Source: a virus
DNA: 25,903 nt
Strand: one strand, 5' to 3'
IMG/VR virus record: IMGVR_UViG_3300032235_000836
Coordinates: 1 to 25,903 of that record
Part shown: in pieces, positions 14,491 to 22,210 of the stretch
How the letters are laid out: every line of letters begins with the position of its first letter
How positions within the stretch are numbered: position 1 is the stretch's first letter
The notes under the pieces: model-generated
What the model was told of the DNA's origin: nothing
The model's input: only the letters and a program-made list of their open reading frames with translations
The model's database searches: none
Made by a program: the position numbers and the translations under genes

Positions 14491-14499
14491 GTATTTATA
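14491..14499 (+). promoter_or_regulatory. GTATTTATA late-type promoter box of the portal gene
   Basis: The box ends 3 bases before the ATG at 14503, the closest spacing in the window. Confidence 0.7.
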
Positions 14500-14502
14500 T
14501 AA

Positions 14503-16317
14503 ATGGCAGAACAGAATTTTACAGTTTTTCAGAAATTGACCAAGATGTTTGGATATCCGGGGAAAACAAGACCCGACCAAGTACCATCGTTTAGTTTCTC
14601 AAAAGACGAATTATTAAAGACCGATAGTAGAGAAGAATACGAAAAGGCGTTATTACAAGCCCAACAAAGTCAGTACATTGCAGATAAATGGGCTAAACTT
14701 GACCAATCATTATATAACCAATCGGTTTATTACGAACCAAATAGATTGGCAGCATATTATGATTATGAATCTATGGAATTTACTCCGGAGATTTCCGCAG
14801 CTTTAGATATCTATGCTGAAGAATCAACCACAATGTCTGAGAAGGGTGAAATATTAACAATATTTTCTGAATCAACAAGAGTAAAGAATATCCTTGATGA
14901 CTTATTCAAAAACGTATTAGATGTTAACACCAACTTACAAATGTGGACAAGAGGTCTATGTAAGTATGGGGATAACTTTGTATACTTAAAAATTGACCCT
15001 GAAAAGGGTATCATTGGGTGTCAACAATTACCAAACATTGAAATTGAAAGATTGGAAGGTGCATCAAGTAAAACTGCGGGACAAGCTAGAGATGTTAAAA
15101 TGCCGTCACGTGAATTGAGATTCCATTGGAAGAATAAAGATATGGAATTCCAAGCTTGGGAAGTTGCACACTTTAGAATCTTAGGTGACGATAGAAAATT
15201 ACCTTATGGTACTTCTATGTTAGATAAGATTAGACGTATTTGGAAACAATTACTTCTTGCTGAAGATGCGATGTTAATTTATAGAACATCAAGAGCACCT
15301 GAAAGACGTATCTTTAAAATATTTGTGGGTAACATGGATGATAAGGATATTGAGGCGTATGTACAACGTGTGGCAAGTAAATTCAAAAGAGACCAAATAT
15401 CCGACCCACGTAATGGTCAGGTAGATATGAGATATAATCAAATGTCAGTAGACCAAGATTATTTTATCCCTGTACGTGACCCTGCAGCTCCAAGTCCAAT
15501 CGATACATTACCCGGAGCAACAAACTTAGGTGAAATTGCCGATATTGAATATATTCAAAAGAAACTACTTGCTGCTTTACGTATACCAAAAGCTTTCTTA
15601 GGTTTTGAAGAGGTTGTTGGTGAAGGTAAGAGTTTAGCATTAATGGATATTCGTTTTGCTCGTACAATTAACAGAATTCAAAAATCAGTTATTCAAGAGT
15701 TAAATAAAATAGCATTAGTTCACTTGTATCTATTAGGTTTAGAGGATGAATTAAATAACTTTACGTTAGGTTTAACTAATCCATCAGCACAATCTGATTT
15801 ATTACGTATTGAACAATGGAAAGAAAAGGTTACTCTTTATAAGGATGCAACATCTGACCAATCTCAAATGGGTATTTTACCGGTGTCTCATACATGGGCT
15901 AAGAAAAATATTCTTGGTATGAGTGATGCTGAAGTATTACTTGATTTACAACAACAACGTCTTGAAAGAGCGGTTGGTTTCGAATTAATGAATACGAGTC
16001 AGTTAATCATTAAACGTTCAGGTATCTTCGACAATGTTGATGCCAAGTATGGTATCCCTGAGGAAGAAAGAGAAAAGGCTGAAGCTGCCGCAGGTGGTGG
16101 TGAAGCTGCTGCCGGTGGTGGAATGGATATGGGTGGTGGAGCACCTGCCGAAGCACCTGCTGCGGAACCATTAAGTGAATCTACTTCAAGAAAATCAAAA
16201 ATATTAGGTATGTTAGGTGAGGAAAAAGAAGATTTTAATATCTTATTTGATATGAATAAAGCACAACAGAATATTTATGAAATAGAAACTAAAATAACAG
16301 ACATATTAAACGACTAA
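14503..16317 (+). CDS. gp20: Portal protein, T4 gp20-like
   Basis: This 604-residue protein matches the T4 gp20 portal family throughout: RLAAYYDYESMEFTPEISAA (81-100) with LDIYAEE following, MWTRGLCKYGDNFVYLKI (147-164), YRTSRAPERRIFKIFVGN (260-277), the stem region YIQKKLLAALRIPKAFLGFE, and IRFARTINRIQKSVIQEL further on. The portal forms the dodecameric ring at one vertex, through which gp17 packages DNA and to which the neck binds. A Gly/Ala-rich stretch (AAAGGGEAAAGGGMDMGGGA, about 528-547) joins the conserved body to a helical C-terminus ending NIYEIETKITDILND; such a linker is not part of T4 gp20. The next gene begins 2 bases after the stop. Confidence 0.95.
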   Translation: MAEQNFTVFQKLTKMFGYPGKTRPDQVPSFSFSKDELLKTDSREEYEKALLQAQQSQYIADKWAKLDQSLYNQSVYYEPNRLAAYYDYESMEFTPEISAALDIYAEESTTMSEKGEILTIFSESTRVKNILDDLFKNVLDVNTNLQMWTRGLCKYGDNFVYLKIDPEKGIIGCQQLPNIEIERLEGASSKTAGQARDVKMPSRELRFHWKNKDMEFQAWEVAHFRILGDDRKLPYGTSMLDKIRRIWKQLLLAEDAMLIYRTSRAPERRIFKIFVGNMDDKDIEAYVQRVASKFKRDQISDPRNGQVDMRYNQMSVDQDYFIPVRDPAAPSPIDTLPGATNLGEIADIEYIQKKLLAALRIPKAFLGFEEVVGEGKSLALMDIRFARTINRIQKSVIQELNKIALVHLYLLGLEDELNNFTLGLTNPSAQSDLLRIEQWKEKVTLYKDATSDQSQMGILPVSHTWAKKNILGMSDAEVLLDLQQQRLERAVGFELMNTSQLIIKRSGIFDNVDAKYGIPEEEREKAEAAAGGGEAAAGGGMDMGGGAPAEAPAAEPLSESTSRKSKILGMLGEEKEDFNILFDMNKAQQNIYEIETKITDILND

Positions 16318-16319
16318 AA

Positions 16320-17057
16320 ATGAACAAATTTGGAATATTAAAAACAAAGATATTAAAGAAACTAACTGAATCTTATTCAAACAAGAATAAAGGTGAAGTT
16401 AAAGATATCTTAAATACAATTAAAGAAAACAAAGATTTCAAAGAAATGTATTTGTTTTATGAAGAAATCGAAAACAAATACTTCGATGATAAAGAAATTG
16501 CTAAACTGTATGTAGAAGAAATTCAATCGGTCTTAAAAGACAAGTCAGATAAAATCGCAAGTTTCACAAAAAATTTAAATACAAAGTTAAAAGACATAGA
16601 AATTAACGAAAACGAATTATATTCAAACTTAGACTTATTAGTTCAAGAAGAAAATTTAAGTAATGTTGACAAAAAAATTATTGCAAAGAAAAAATTAGTA
16701 GAACATTTAACAACAAAAAAAGAAATCGTTAAAAAAGAAGAAACACAATTAGTGGAAAATGAAAATCTTCTATATGCAGTATTAGCAAACAATTTTAATG
16801 TATTATATAATAATTCATTAAATGAATCACAGAAAAAAGAATTACAGGGTATTTTATCTTTAACGGATGAAGACCTTGAAGTTAAAATAAGTGATTTAAA
16901 AGAATCTATTTTAGGTCAAGTAGGTAGTATCCTGAGTGAATCTAAAGATAATGATTTAACCGGTAAATTAACCAAAGTAAAAGACGAGGTTAATGAAATG
17001 AAACCATCGAAATTTAATTATTACAGATTGGTACAATTAAAAAATGGTCTTGTTTAA
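16320..17057 (+). CDS. Helical prohead-region protein, 245 aa
   Basis: The protein begins MNKFGILKTKILKKLTESYS and is mostly Lys/Glu/Asn-rich helix with coiled-coil character. It ends in the more distinctive MKPSKFNYYRLVQLKNGLV. It sits between portal and protease, where T4 has the small prohead core genes 67 and 68, and starts 2 bases after the portal stop, so it is cotranscribed with the portal. The position and helical make-up suggest a core or portal-associated assembly protein. The length is larger than T4 gp67 or gp68, and I see no direct sequence match, so the name is left open. The stop codon lies in the loop of a bidirectional terminator. Confidence 0.75.
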   Translation: MNKFGILKTKILKKLTESYSNKNKGEVKDILNTIKENKDFKEMYLFYEEIENKYFDDKEIAKLYVEEIQSVLKDKSDKIASFTKNLNTKLKDIEINENELYSNLDLLVQEENLSNVDKKIIAKKKLVEHLTTKKEIVKKEETQLVENENLLYAVLANNFNVLYNNSLNESQKKELQGILSLTDEDLEVKISDLKESILGQVGSILSESKDNDLTGKLTKVKDEVNEMKPSKFNYYRLVQLKNGLV

Positions 17058-17074
17058 TCAAGACCATTTTTTTT
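17041..17074. terminator. Bidirectional 12-bp terminator with both stop codons in its loop region
   Basis: AAAATGGTCTTG (17041-17052) pairs perfectly with CAAGACCATTTT (17059-17070) around the loop TTTAAT, with T-runs on both strands. The stop of the + strand gene (17055-17057) and the stop of the oppositely oriented bS21 gene (17054-17056) overlap in the loop, so each gene's end codes for half the hairpin. Confidence 0.9.
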
Positions 17075-17242
17075 CTGTAGATAAACAGCTTTCAATTTCT
17101 GTTTTCTCTTAGTAACTGAGGGTTTTGTAAACTCTTGTCTTTCTCTTAATTTTTGAACAAGCTTTGTTTTTAAAACTTTACTCTTAAAAGTTCTTAACGC
17201 ACTCTCAATACTTTTTTCTTTACTTAAATCAATAATTAACAT
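17054..17242 (-). CDS. rpsU: Ribosomal protein bS21
   Basis: This 62-residue, highly basic protein aligns end to end with bacterial S21: MLIIDLSKEKSIESALRTFK, then a basic helix (KSKVLKTKLVQKLRERQEF), then TKPSVTKRKQKLKAVYLQKK. The MLII start, the RxFK..V helix, RxxQ/HFxKPSVxxR and KxKAxY are hallmarks of the family. bS21 sits on the small-subunit platform beside the 3' end of 16S rRNA. In Bacteroidota, bS21 with bS6 and bS18 is known to help sequester the anti-Shine-Dalgarno sequence; Tyr54, in a position implicated in that contact, is present here. Phage copies of bS21 are known in several marine and large phages. The gene is opposite to the surrounding head genes and has a host-type promoter overlapped by a late-type box, so it may be made both early and late. 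Confidence 0.92.
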   Translation of the reverse strand: MLIIDLSKEKSIESALRTFKSKVLKTKLVQKLRERQEFTKPSVTKRKQKLKAVYLQKKNGLD

Positions 17243-17262
17243 ATGAAAATTAGTTTATATTA

Positions 17263-17274
17263 CAAATATAAATA
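17263..17274 (-). promoter_or_regulatory. Overlapping host-type and late-type promoter boxes of rpsU
   Basis: Read leftward, TATTTATA (17274-17267) overlaps TATATTTG (17270-17263) by four bases. The second fits the Bacteroidota -7 consensus and lies 20 bases before the rpsU ATG. The first is the late-type 8-mer, without the 5' G. Either alone would be plausible. Confidence 0.5.
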
Positions 17275-17347
17275 TATTTTTTTGTATTTAAATTTTTTTT
17301 ACTTATATTTTGAATACACCATAAAAATATAATAATATGAAAAGTTA

Positions 17348-17773
17348 ATGAAAATAGGAAAGTATATCCCTTTAGGGGAATACAATAACGTAAAAATTGG
17401 TTATGGTACCGTTGATTACAAAAATTTAAAAACCGTTTACTTAAAATTAAATTCGTGGGTTCAACCCGAAAACGAAACTGATGATTTCGACTCATCAATT
17501 TTTAAAACAAGACGTAAAATAAAAGATTCAATTTACGAATTAAGAAATCCATTATTTAAACAACAATGTATTGTTGATTTGGATATAAGAACAAAAGGAA
17601 TAAAACTTGAAAAAAGGTCCTTTATGAACTTAGAGATTACACTTTTTGTTGAAAATCAATTTGATATTAAAACAAAAGATATAAAAAATACAATCAAAAA
17701 ATTAATTTCGGGTATAATTGATGATAGTTTAACTAACAAAAATTTATACAATTTTCACAAAACAAAGAAATAA
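17348..17773 (+). CDS. Hypothetical protein in head module, 141 aa
   Basis: The start at 17348 (MKIGKYIPLGEYNNVKIGYG) is the first ATG of the frame; an ATG at 17338 is closed after three codons. The protein has a VYLKLNSWVQPENE strand-turn motif, a basic helix (FKTRRKIKDSIYELR), a VDLDIRTKGI segment and KRSFMNLEITLFV, giving an alternating alpha/beta pattern. There is no signal peptide. Its conserved-looking tryptophan and Pro turn, and its position just ahead of the protease in the head module, suggest a virion or assembly role, but I recognise no family. No clear promoter box is seen in the gap to rpsU; TATTTAAA at 17285 is one base off the late box. Confidence 0.68.
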   Translation: MKIGKYIPLGEYNNVKIGYGTVDYKNLKTVYLKLNSWVQPENETDDFDSSIFKTRRKIKDSIYELRNPLFKQQCIVDLDIRTKGIKLEKRSFMNLEITLFVENQFDIKTKDIKNTIKKLISGIIDDSLTNKNLYNFHKTKK

Positions 17774-17786
17774 CTTAATTATCGAT

Positions 17787-17795
17787 GTATTTATA
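17787..17795 (+). promoter_or_regulatory. GTATTTATA late-type promoter box of the protease gene
   Basis: The box ends 13 bases before the ATG at 17809. The leader between them reads GTAAAAACTATAA, with no Shine-Dalgarno. Confidence 0.65.
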
Positions 17796-17808
17796 GTAAA
17801 AACTATAA

Positions 17809-18492
17809 ATGAAGATTTTAGGTCCGAACGAAACAGGAAAAGGTATTCTTATTGAATACGATGCTGGTCATGTATCTCCTGACGATAATAAAAAAATTAT
17901 ATCAGAGATGAAGGATATGGACTTTTCAGAAGACCTTATCCTTTATGCTGTTTTACAAAAATACGACACACCAAATAAAAACGGGAGAATCTATCCTGAA
18001 ATGCTTCTTAAAAGAGAAGTAGAAAAATATCAAACACTTATTAAAAAAGGTGGAGCTCTTAATGAGTTAAACCACCCATCATCATCTCTTATCGATTTAG
18101 ATAGAGTATCACATTCAATTCTTGAAACATGGTGGGACGGAAAAATATTAATGGGTAAAATAAAATTATTTACTTCACCAGGTTGGAAGAAGATGGGTAT
18201 TGTTTCTACTAAAGGTGACCAAGCCGCAATGTTAATCATGAATGGTGCAACTTTAGGTATATCATCACGTGGTGTTGGTTCATTAAAAAGTGAAAGAGGT
18301 CAAAATATAGTTCAAGAAGATTTTGAATTAGTATGTTTTGATTTAGTTTCTTCACCATCTACACCGGGTGCGTATGTATTTAATGACCCGGCAGATAGAG
18401 ACCAATATCAAGAGTCAATACAAGAGAAACCTGAACTTAATGACAGAATGAAAAAATTAATGGGTGGTTTAGACAAATTTTTATCTAAATAA
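17809..18492 (+). CDS. gp21: Prohead maturation protease, T4 gp21-like
   Basis: This 227-residue protein has the herpesvirus/T4-type prohead protease signature: YDTPNKNGRIYPEMLLKREV (52-71), GGALNELNHPSSS with catalytic His89, a core strand with TWWDGKILMGKIKLF, NGATLGISSRGVGSL with the nucleophile at Ser152 or Ser153, and FELVCFDLVSSPSTPGAYV (172-190). T4 gp21 is activated inside the prohead, then cuts the core, gp23 and itself after (I/L)xE sites so that DNA can enter. The size is very close to T4 gp21. The C-terminal 35 residues (NDRMKKLMGGLDKFLSK at the end) are helical and may be removed during activation. The gene has its own late-type box, and the scaffold gene follows with another. 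Confidence 0.94.
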   Translation: MKILGPNETGKGILIEYDAGHVSPDDNKKIISEMKDMDFSEDLILYAVLQKYDTPNKNGRIYPEMLLKREVEKYQTLIKKGGALNELNHPSSSLIDLDRVSHSILETWWDGKILMGKIKLFTSPGWKKMGIVSTKGDQAAMLIMNGATLGISSRGVGSLKSERGQNIVQEDFELVCFDLVSSPSTPGAYVFNDPADRDQYQESIQEKPELNDRMKKLMGGLDKFLSK

Positions 18493-18546
18493 TAGATTTT
18501 ATTTTGTTTATGACCCCGTTAAAAGAGATTTTTTAATAAAACCATA

Positions 18547-18555
18547 GTATTTATA
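18547..18555 (+). promoter_or_regulatory. GTATTTATA late-type promoter box of the scaffold gene
   Basis: The box ends 18 bases before the scaffold ATG. No separate box is visible before the capsid gene, so this one may drive both. Confidence 0.65.
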
Positions 18556-18573
18556 AGATAATAAAACAAAAAA

Positions 18574-19761
18574 ATGACTGAAAAATCAATTTTAGAACAA
18601 GCGTTACTTCAAGTACAAACACTTGAAGAAGCAGTAAAGCAAAATGCAAAGGGTATACTTGCTTCAACAATGAAACAAGAACTAAATGACTTGCTTAAAG
18701 AAAGTATGGAAGATGAGGAAGAAGTTGCTGAGCAACCAAATCCTGAAGAAGAGGAAACAGATGACATGTCAGACGAAGGTGCCGATGAAGAAGGTGCTGA
18801 AGATGCTGAAGGAGAAGAAAGCCTTGATAACGAAATGCCAGCAGGATTAGATTCTGAGGAAGGTGAAGATTTAGATTCAGAAGAAGGAGAAGACGAAGAG
18901 TATTCTTCAGAAAGTGAAGAAGATGAGAATCCTTTTGAAGATGAAGAAGATGCGATGGATATGACAGGAGCTTCTGATGAAGAAGTAATGAAAGTATTCA
19001 AAGCTATGAAACCTGAAGATGGTATTATCGTAAAGAAAGACGGTGACTCAGTTCACTTCAGTGATGGAGATAATGATTATATCATTAAACTCGATGACGA
19101 AGCTGGTGAGGAGATGGCCGAAGAAGAATGGAATGAAGAAGAAATGGCTCATGATGAAGAAATGTCTGAAGATGAGGTAATCTACGAAATCGAATTAGAC
19201 GAAGAAGAAGAGGAAGAAGAAATGGAAGAAGAAATTTCTGAAGAAGAGGAAACTCATGAAGAAGAAATGGAAGAAGCTGCAAGAACTAAATCAAATGTAC
19301 ATGGCAACAAAGGAGGTCAAGACAGAGCTGGTTTAGATAGTAAAACAAAATATAAAGCAGGTTCAGGAGCAATCAACGAAGAAGTTGAAAAATTGAAAAA
19401 ACAAAATGGTGAATATAAGAAAGCCTTAGTTTTATTCAAGGAAAAACTTAACGAGGTTGCTGTTTTCAACGCAAACTTAGCATATTCAACTCGTTTGTTC
19501 ACAGAACATTCAACAACAAAACAAGAAAAATTAAACATTTTGAAGAGATTTGATGGTATCAATAATATGAACGAATCAAAAGCACTTTTCAATACAATAA
19601 AAAATGAGTTAGAAACTAAAAACCCTATAACAGAAACAGTGGCTAATAAAATTTCTAACACTCCAACAACATCATCTTCTAAAGAAATGTTAGCGGAATC
19701 AAAGGCGTACGAAAATCCACAATTCAAAAGAATGAAGGATTTGATGTCAAAAATAAAATAA
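18574..19761 (+). CDS. gp22: Prohead core scaffold protein, T4 gp22-like
   Basis: The 395-residue protein has the layout of T4-type core proteins. It has an N-terminal helix (KSILEQALLQVQTLEEAVKQ), a very acidic middle of about 180 residues (runs of Glu and Asp with a folded insert around VMKVFKAMKPEDGIIVKKD), and a C-terminal helical region from about residue 270 (EKLKKQNGEYKKALVLFKEK) that includes YSTRLFTEHSTTKQEKLNIL and ends FKRMKDLMSKIK. gp22 fills the prohead, guides gp23 assembly and is cut to peptides by gp21. The acidic middle is longer than in T4 gp22 (269 residues). Position between protease and capsid gene is the same as in T4. The identification rests on order, composition and the C-terminal pattern. 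Confidence 0.9.
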   Translation: MTEKSILEQALLQVQTLEEAVKQNAKGILASTMKQELNDLLKESMEDEEEVAEQPNPEEEETDDMSDEGADEEGAEDAEGEESLDNEMPAGLDSEEGEDLDSEEGEDEEYSSESEEDENPFEDEEDAMDMTGASDEEVMKVFKAMKPEDGIIVKKDGDSVHFSDGDNDYIIKLDDEAGEEMAEEEWNEEEMAHDEEMSEDEVIYEIELDEEEEEEEMEEEISEEEETHEEEMEEAARTKSNVHGNKGGQDRAGLDSKTKYKAGSGAINEEVEKLKKQNGEYKKALVLFKEKLNEVAVFNANLAYSTRLFTEHSTTKQEKLNILKRFDGINNMNESKALFNTIKNELETKNPITETVANKISNTPTTSSSKEMLAESKAYENPQFKRMKDLMSKIK

Positions 19762-19797
19762 TAAATTAAAATTAAACCAAAAAACAAAAACTAAAAA

Positions 19798-21528
19798 ATG
19801 GGAGCATTATTAGAATCAGGTATGGTTGGTAACATCGGTCTTAAGCACCTTCGTGTTATCAAAGAAGATACCATCAAAAAATGGGATGATTTAGGCTTTT
19901 TAGAAGGTCTTAACGGTCACCAAAGAGATAACATCGCGCAATTATATGAAAACCAAGCGTCTTACTTAATCAACGAAGCAGCAGTATCTGACGCTTCAGG
20001 TTCATTCGAGACAGTGGTATTCCCTATCATCCGTCGTGTATTCTCTAAATTATTAGCGAACGATATCGTTTCAGTTCAAGCTATGAACTTACCTATCGGT
20101 AAATTATTCTATTTCATTCCTAAAATTCAGGAAAGAAATGCAGGAGCACACTATTCTCCATACGGTATCCCTGGTGGAGCTGGTGGAACATCTGCTTCAA
20201 CTGGTTACACAGGAACTAATCTTTATGACCGTTTCTATGAAACTTCAGATGCTGCTGATTCAGGATTGTTCGATTACTCAAAAGGTGATTATTCAACAAT
20301 TTCTTTAACAGGAACATCAATCGTTACTTTCGCTTCAGGTGTTGAAAGTAGCCCTGTAACTCTTGCAACTGGTGATACAGCTTCAAGTGTAATTGTTAAA
20401 TTAACAGGTTTCTCTAGATTAGGACAAGGTAAATTAGCTGGTCCCGATGGAAACGAAATGGATACTGAAGAATTCTTAGCTTCTTTGGCTATCTCTTCTG
20501 CACAAGTTCAATCAGGTGCTGCTTTACCATTCAACGTGGTAACTCAAAAATATGGTAAGGGTATCGTTGCTTACGGACAAAAATCTGCAGGTACAAATGG
20601 TAATTTATACCAAGACATCTGTGATGAGGCTGGTACAATCTACTTACAAGTTGATTTACAAACTTATTCAGCTACTGCAGGTTTCAGTGACCACACAGTT
20701 GCTGGTTCAACTTTAGTTGGTTCTGACTTTGTTGCAACTTATCGTCAATACGCTTCTTTAGAATTTGAAGATGCTATCGGTGAGGTTTCTTTCGATTTAG
20801 ATTCTGTAACAGTTTCTGTAACTGAAAGAAAATTAAGAGCTTCTTGGTCTCCTGAGTTAGCTCAAGACGTTTCAGCGTTCCACAACATTGATGCTGAAGC
20901 AGAATTAACTGCATTGTTATCTGAGCAAATCGCTGCTGAGGTTGACCGTGAAATTTTACGTGATTTACGTAAAGGTGCTGCTTGGACAGCGAAATGGGAT
21001 TACAATGAGTGGAAATACGGTGGAGCATCAGGTGCTACATTACAAGGTTACACTCAAAAAGACTGGAATCAAACTTTAATCACTAAAGTTAACCAAATTT
21101 CAGCTCAAATCCACAAGACTACTTTGAGAGGTGGTGCTAACTGGATTGTTATTTCTTCAGAAGTTTCTGCAGTATTTGATGATTTAGAGTACTTCCACGT
21201 TTCAAACGCAGGTCCTGAGCAAGACTCATACAACATGGGTATTGAAAAAGTTGGTACATTAGCAGGTCGTTACCAAGTATTCCGTGACCCTTACTTCCCA
21301 GCAGGAAAAATCTTGATTGGACACAAAGGTAAGTCATTATTGGATGCAGGTTACATCTACGCACCATACGTACCATTACAATTAACTCCAACAATGTACA
21401 ATCCATTTAACTTCACACCTATCAAAGGTATCATGACTCGTTATGCGAAGAAAATGGTTAACAACCGTTACTTTGGTGTAATTAATGTAAGTGGTTTACA
21501 AACATTCTCTATCGATACTTTACGTTAA
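19798..21528 (+). CDS. gp23: Major capsid protein, T4 gp23-like
   Basis: This 576-residue protein matches the gp23 family: a helical N-terminal arm with NIAQLYENQASYLINEAA, then FPIIRRVFSKLLANDIVSVQ and AMNLPIGKLFYF; the E-loop and insertion region (about 110-320); KLRASWSPELAQDVSAFHNI; and LLSEQIAAEVDREILRDLR. The end is YQVFRDPYFPAGKILIGHKG, then YAPYVPLQLTPTMYNPFNFT, then RYAKKMVNNRYFGVINV. A protease site of the T4 (I/L)xE type is visible as INE/A at residues 58-61, close to the T4 cut after Glu65. Cutting there would remove a 60-residue arm. The insertion domain is Gly/Ser/Thr-rich. The leader before the ATG is A-rich with no Shine-Dalgarno and no late box. A strong terminator follows. 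Confidence 0.97.
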   Translation: MGALLESGMVGNIGLKHLRVIKEDTIKKWDDLGFLEGLNGHQRDNIAQLYENQASYLINEAAVSDASGSFETVVFPIIRRVFSKLLANDIVSVQAMNLPIGKLFYFIPKIQERNAGAHYSPYGIPGGAGGTSASTGYTGTNLYDRFYETSDAADSGLFDYSKGDYSTISLTGTSIVTFASGVESSPVTLATGDTASSVIVKLTGFSRLGQGKLAGPDGNEMDTEEFLASLAISSAQVQSGAALPFNVVTQKYGKGIVAYGQKSAGTNGNLYQDICDEAGTIYLQVDLQTYSATAGFSDHTVAGSTLVGSDFVATYRQYASLEFEDAIGEVSFDLDSVTVSVTERKLRASWSPELAQDVSAFHNIDAEAELTALLSEQIAAEVDREILRDLRKGAAWTAKWDYNEWKYGGASGATLQGYTQKDWNQTLITKVNQISAQIHKTTLRGGANWIVISSEVSAVFDDLEYFHVSNAGPEQDSYNMGIEKVGTLAGRYQVFRDPYFPAGKILIGHKGKSLLDAGYIYAPYVPLQLTPTMYNPFNFTPIKGIMTRYAKKMVNNRYFGVINVSGLQTFSIDTLR

Positions 21529-21550
21529 TCAATAGAATTGTAGTAATATT

Positions 21551-21579
21551 AAAAGGGACACGAAGTTGTCCCTTTTTTT
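21551..21579 (+). terminator. 10-bp terminator after the capsid gene
   Basis: AAAAGGGACA (21551-21560) pairs with TGTCCCTTTT (21567-21576) around a 6-base loop, with the T-run continuing to 21579. It closes the head module. Confidence 0.92.
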
Positions 21580-21595
21580 ATTACCAATTATTTGG

Positions 21596-21603
21596 TATAT
21601 TTG
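21596..21603 (+). promoter_or_regulatory. TATATTTG host-type -7 box of the deaminase gene
   Basis: TATATTTG matches TAnnTTTG and ends 4 bases before the ATG at 21608, so the mRNA would have almost no leader. No TTTG at the usual -33 distance is clear. Confidence 0.55.
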
Positions 21604-21607
21604 TAAT

Positions 21608-22072
21608 ATGAATTGGAAAAATTATTTTTTAAATATTGCTGAACAAGTTAAGTTCAAATCAAAAGATGAATCAACACAAATTGGTGCTGTGATTGTTGGT
21701 AAGGATAAAGAAATTTTATCTACGGGTTATAACTCATTTCCTCGGGGTTTAAGAGACGATTTACCCGAACGTCAGGAAAGACCACAGAAATACTTTTGGA
21801 TTGAACACGCGGAAAGGAATGCAGTCTACAACGCTGCTCGTATAGGTGTTTCACTTAAAGGTTCAACAATATACTTAACATCGGGATTACCTTGTGCAGA
21901 TTGTGCTCGTGCAATCATTAATTCAGGAATTACTACAGTATATTGTAAATCGGAGTGTACAACTAAAAATAAAGAGAAATGGTTAGAGTCTCAGGAAATG
22001 TCTAAACAAATGTTAGGTGAATGTGGTGTTGATGTTATTTATTATGATTCTAATTTAACATCTGAAATGTAA
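21608..22072 (+). CDS. Deoxycytidylate (dCMP) deaminase
   Basis: The start is placed at 21608 (MNWKNYFLNIAEQVKFKSKD) because the promoter box ends just before it and the family's N-terminal helix starts there; the upstream ATG at 21566 lies inside the capsid terminator. The 154-residue protein has the zinc deaminase motifs: IEHAERNA with His67 and Glu69, and LPCADCARAI with Cys96 and Cys99. An insertion holding RGLRDDLPERQERPQKYFWI precedes the HAE motif, as in dCMP-type deaminases. dCMP deaminase makes dUMP, feeding thymidylate synthesis, which suits an A/T-rich phage. The host-type promoter suggests expression before the late genes. The end overlaps the convergent 54-residue gene by 31 bases. 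Confidence 0.9.
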   Translation: MNWKNYFLNIAEQVKFKSKDESTQIGAVIVGKDKEILSTGYNSFPRGLRDDLPERQERPQKYFWIEHAERNAVYNAARIGVSLKGSTIYLTSGLPCADCARAIINSGITTVYCKSECTTKNKEKWLESQEMSKQMLGECGVDVIYYDSNLTSEM

Positions 22073-22206
22073 TATAACTTATCGGTAGCGAAATAATAAA
22101 ACTTACATTGTTTTTTTAGTACAAGTTGACCTATCTTAAAAAGATTTTCTTTTTCATTCATTGATACTTCAAAAACATACCCATTACCGTTCTTCGTGAC
22201 TTTCAT
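22042..22206 (-). CDS. Small hypothetical protein, 54 aa
   Basis: The frame could be opened at 22323, but the start at 22206 is preferred because a TATATTTG box ends 4 bases before it and the longer version would run back through the terminator at 22237-22260. The protein begins MKVTKNGNGYVFEVSMNEKE and is a likely small beta-rich domain with two strands, a turn, and IGQLVLKKQCKFYYFATDKL. It has one Cys and no membrane segment. Its stop lies 31 bases inside the convergent deaminase gene. No family is recognised. Confidence 0.6.
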   Translation of the reverse strand: MKVTKNGNGYVFEVSMNEKENLFKIGQLVLKKQCKFYYFATDKLYYISDVKLES

Positions 22207-22210
22207 ACCA

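Noticed and set aside
17250-17498. 82-codon - strand frame upstream of rpsU
   Set aside because: Antisense to the start of the 17348 gene, and it runs through the divergent promoter region; the translation has no coding character.
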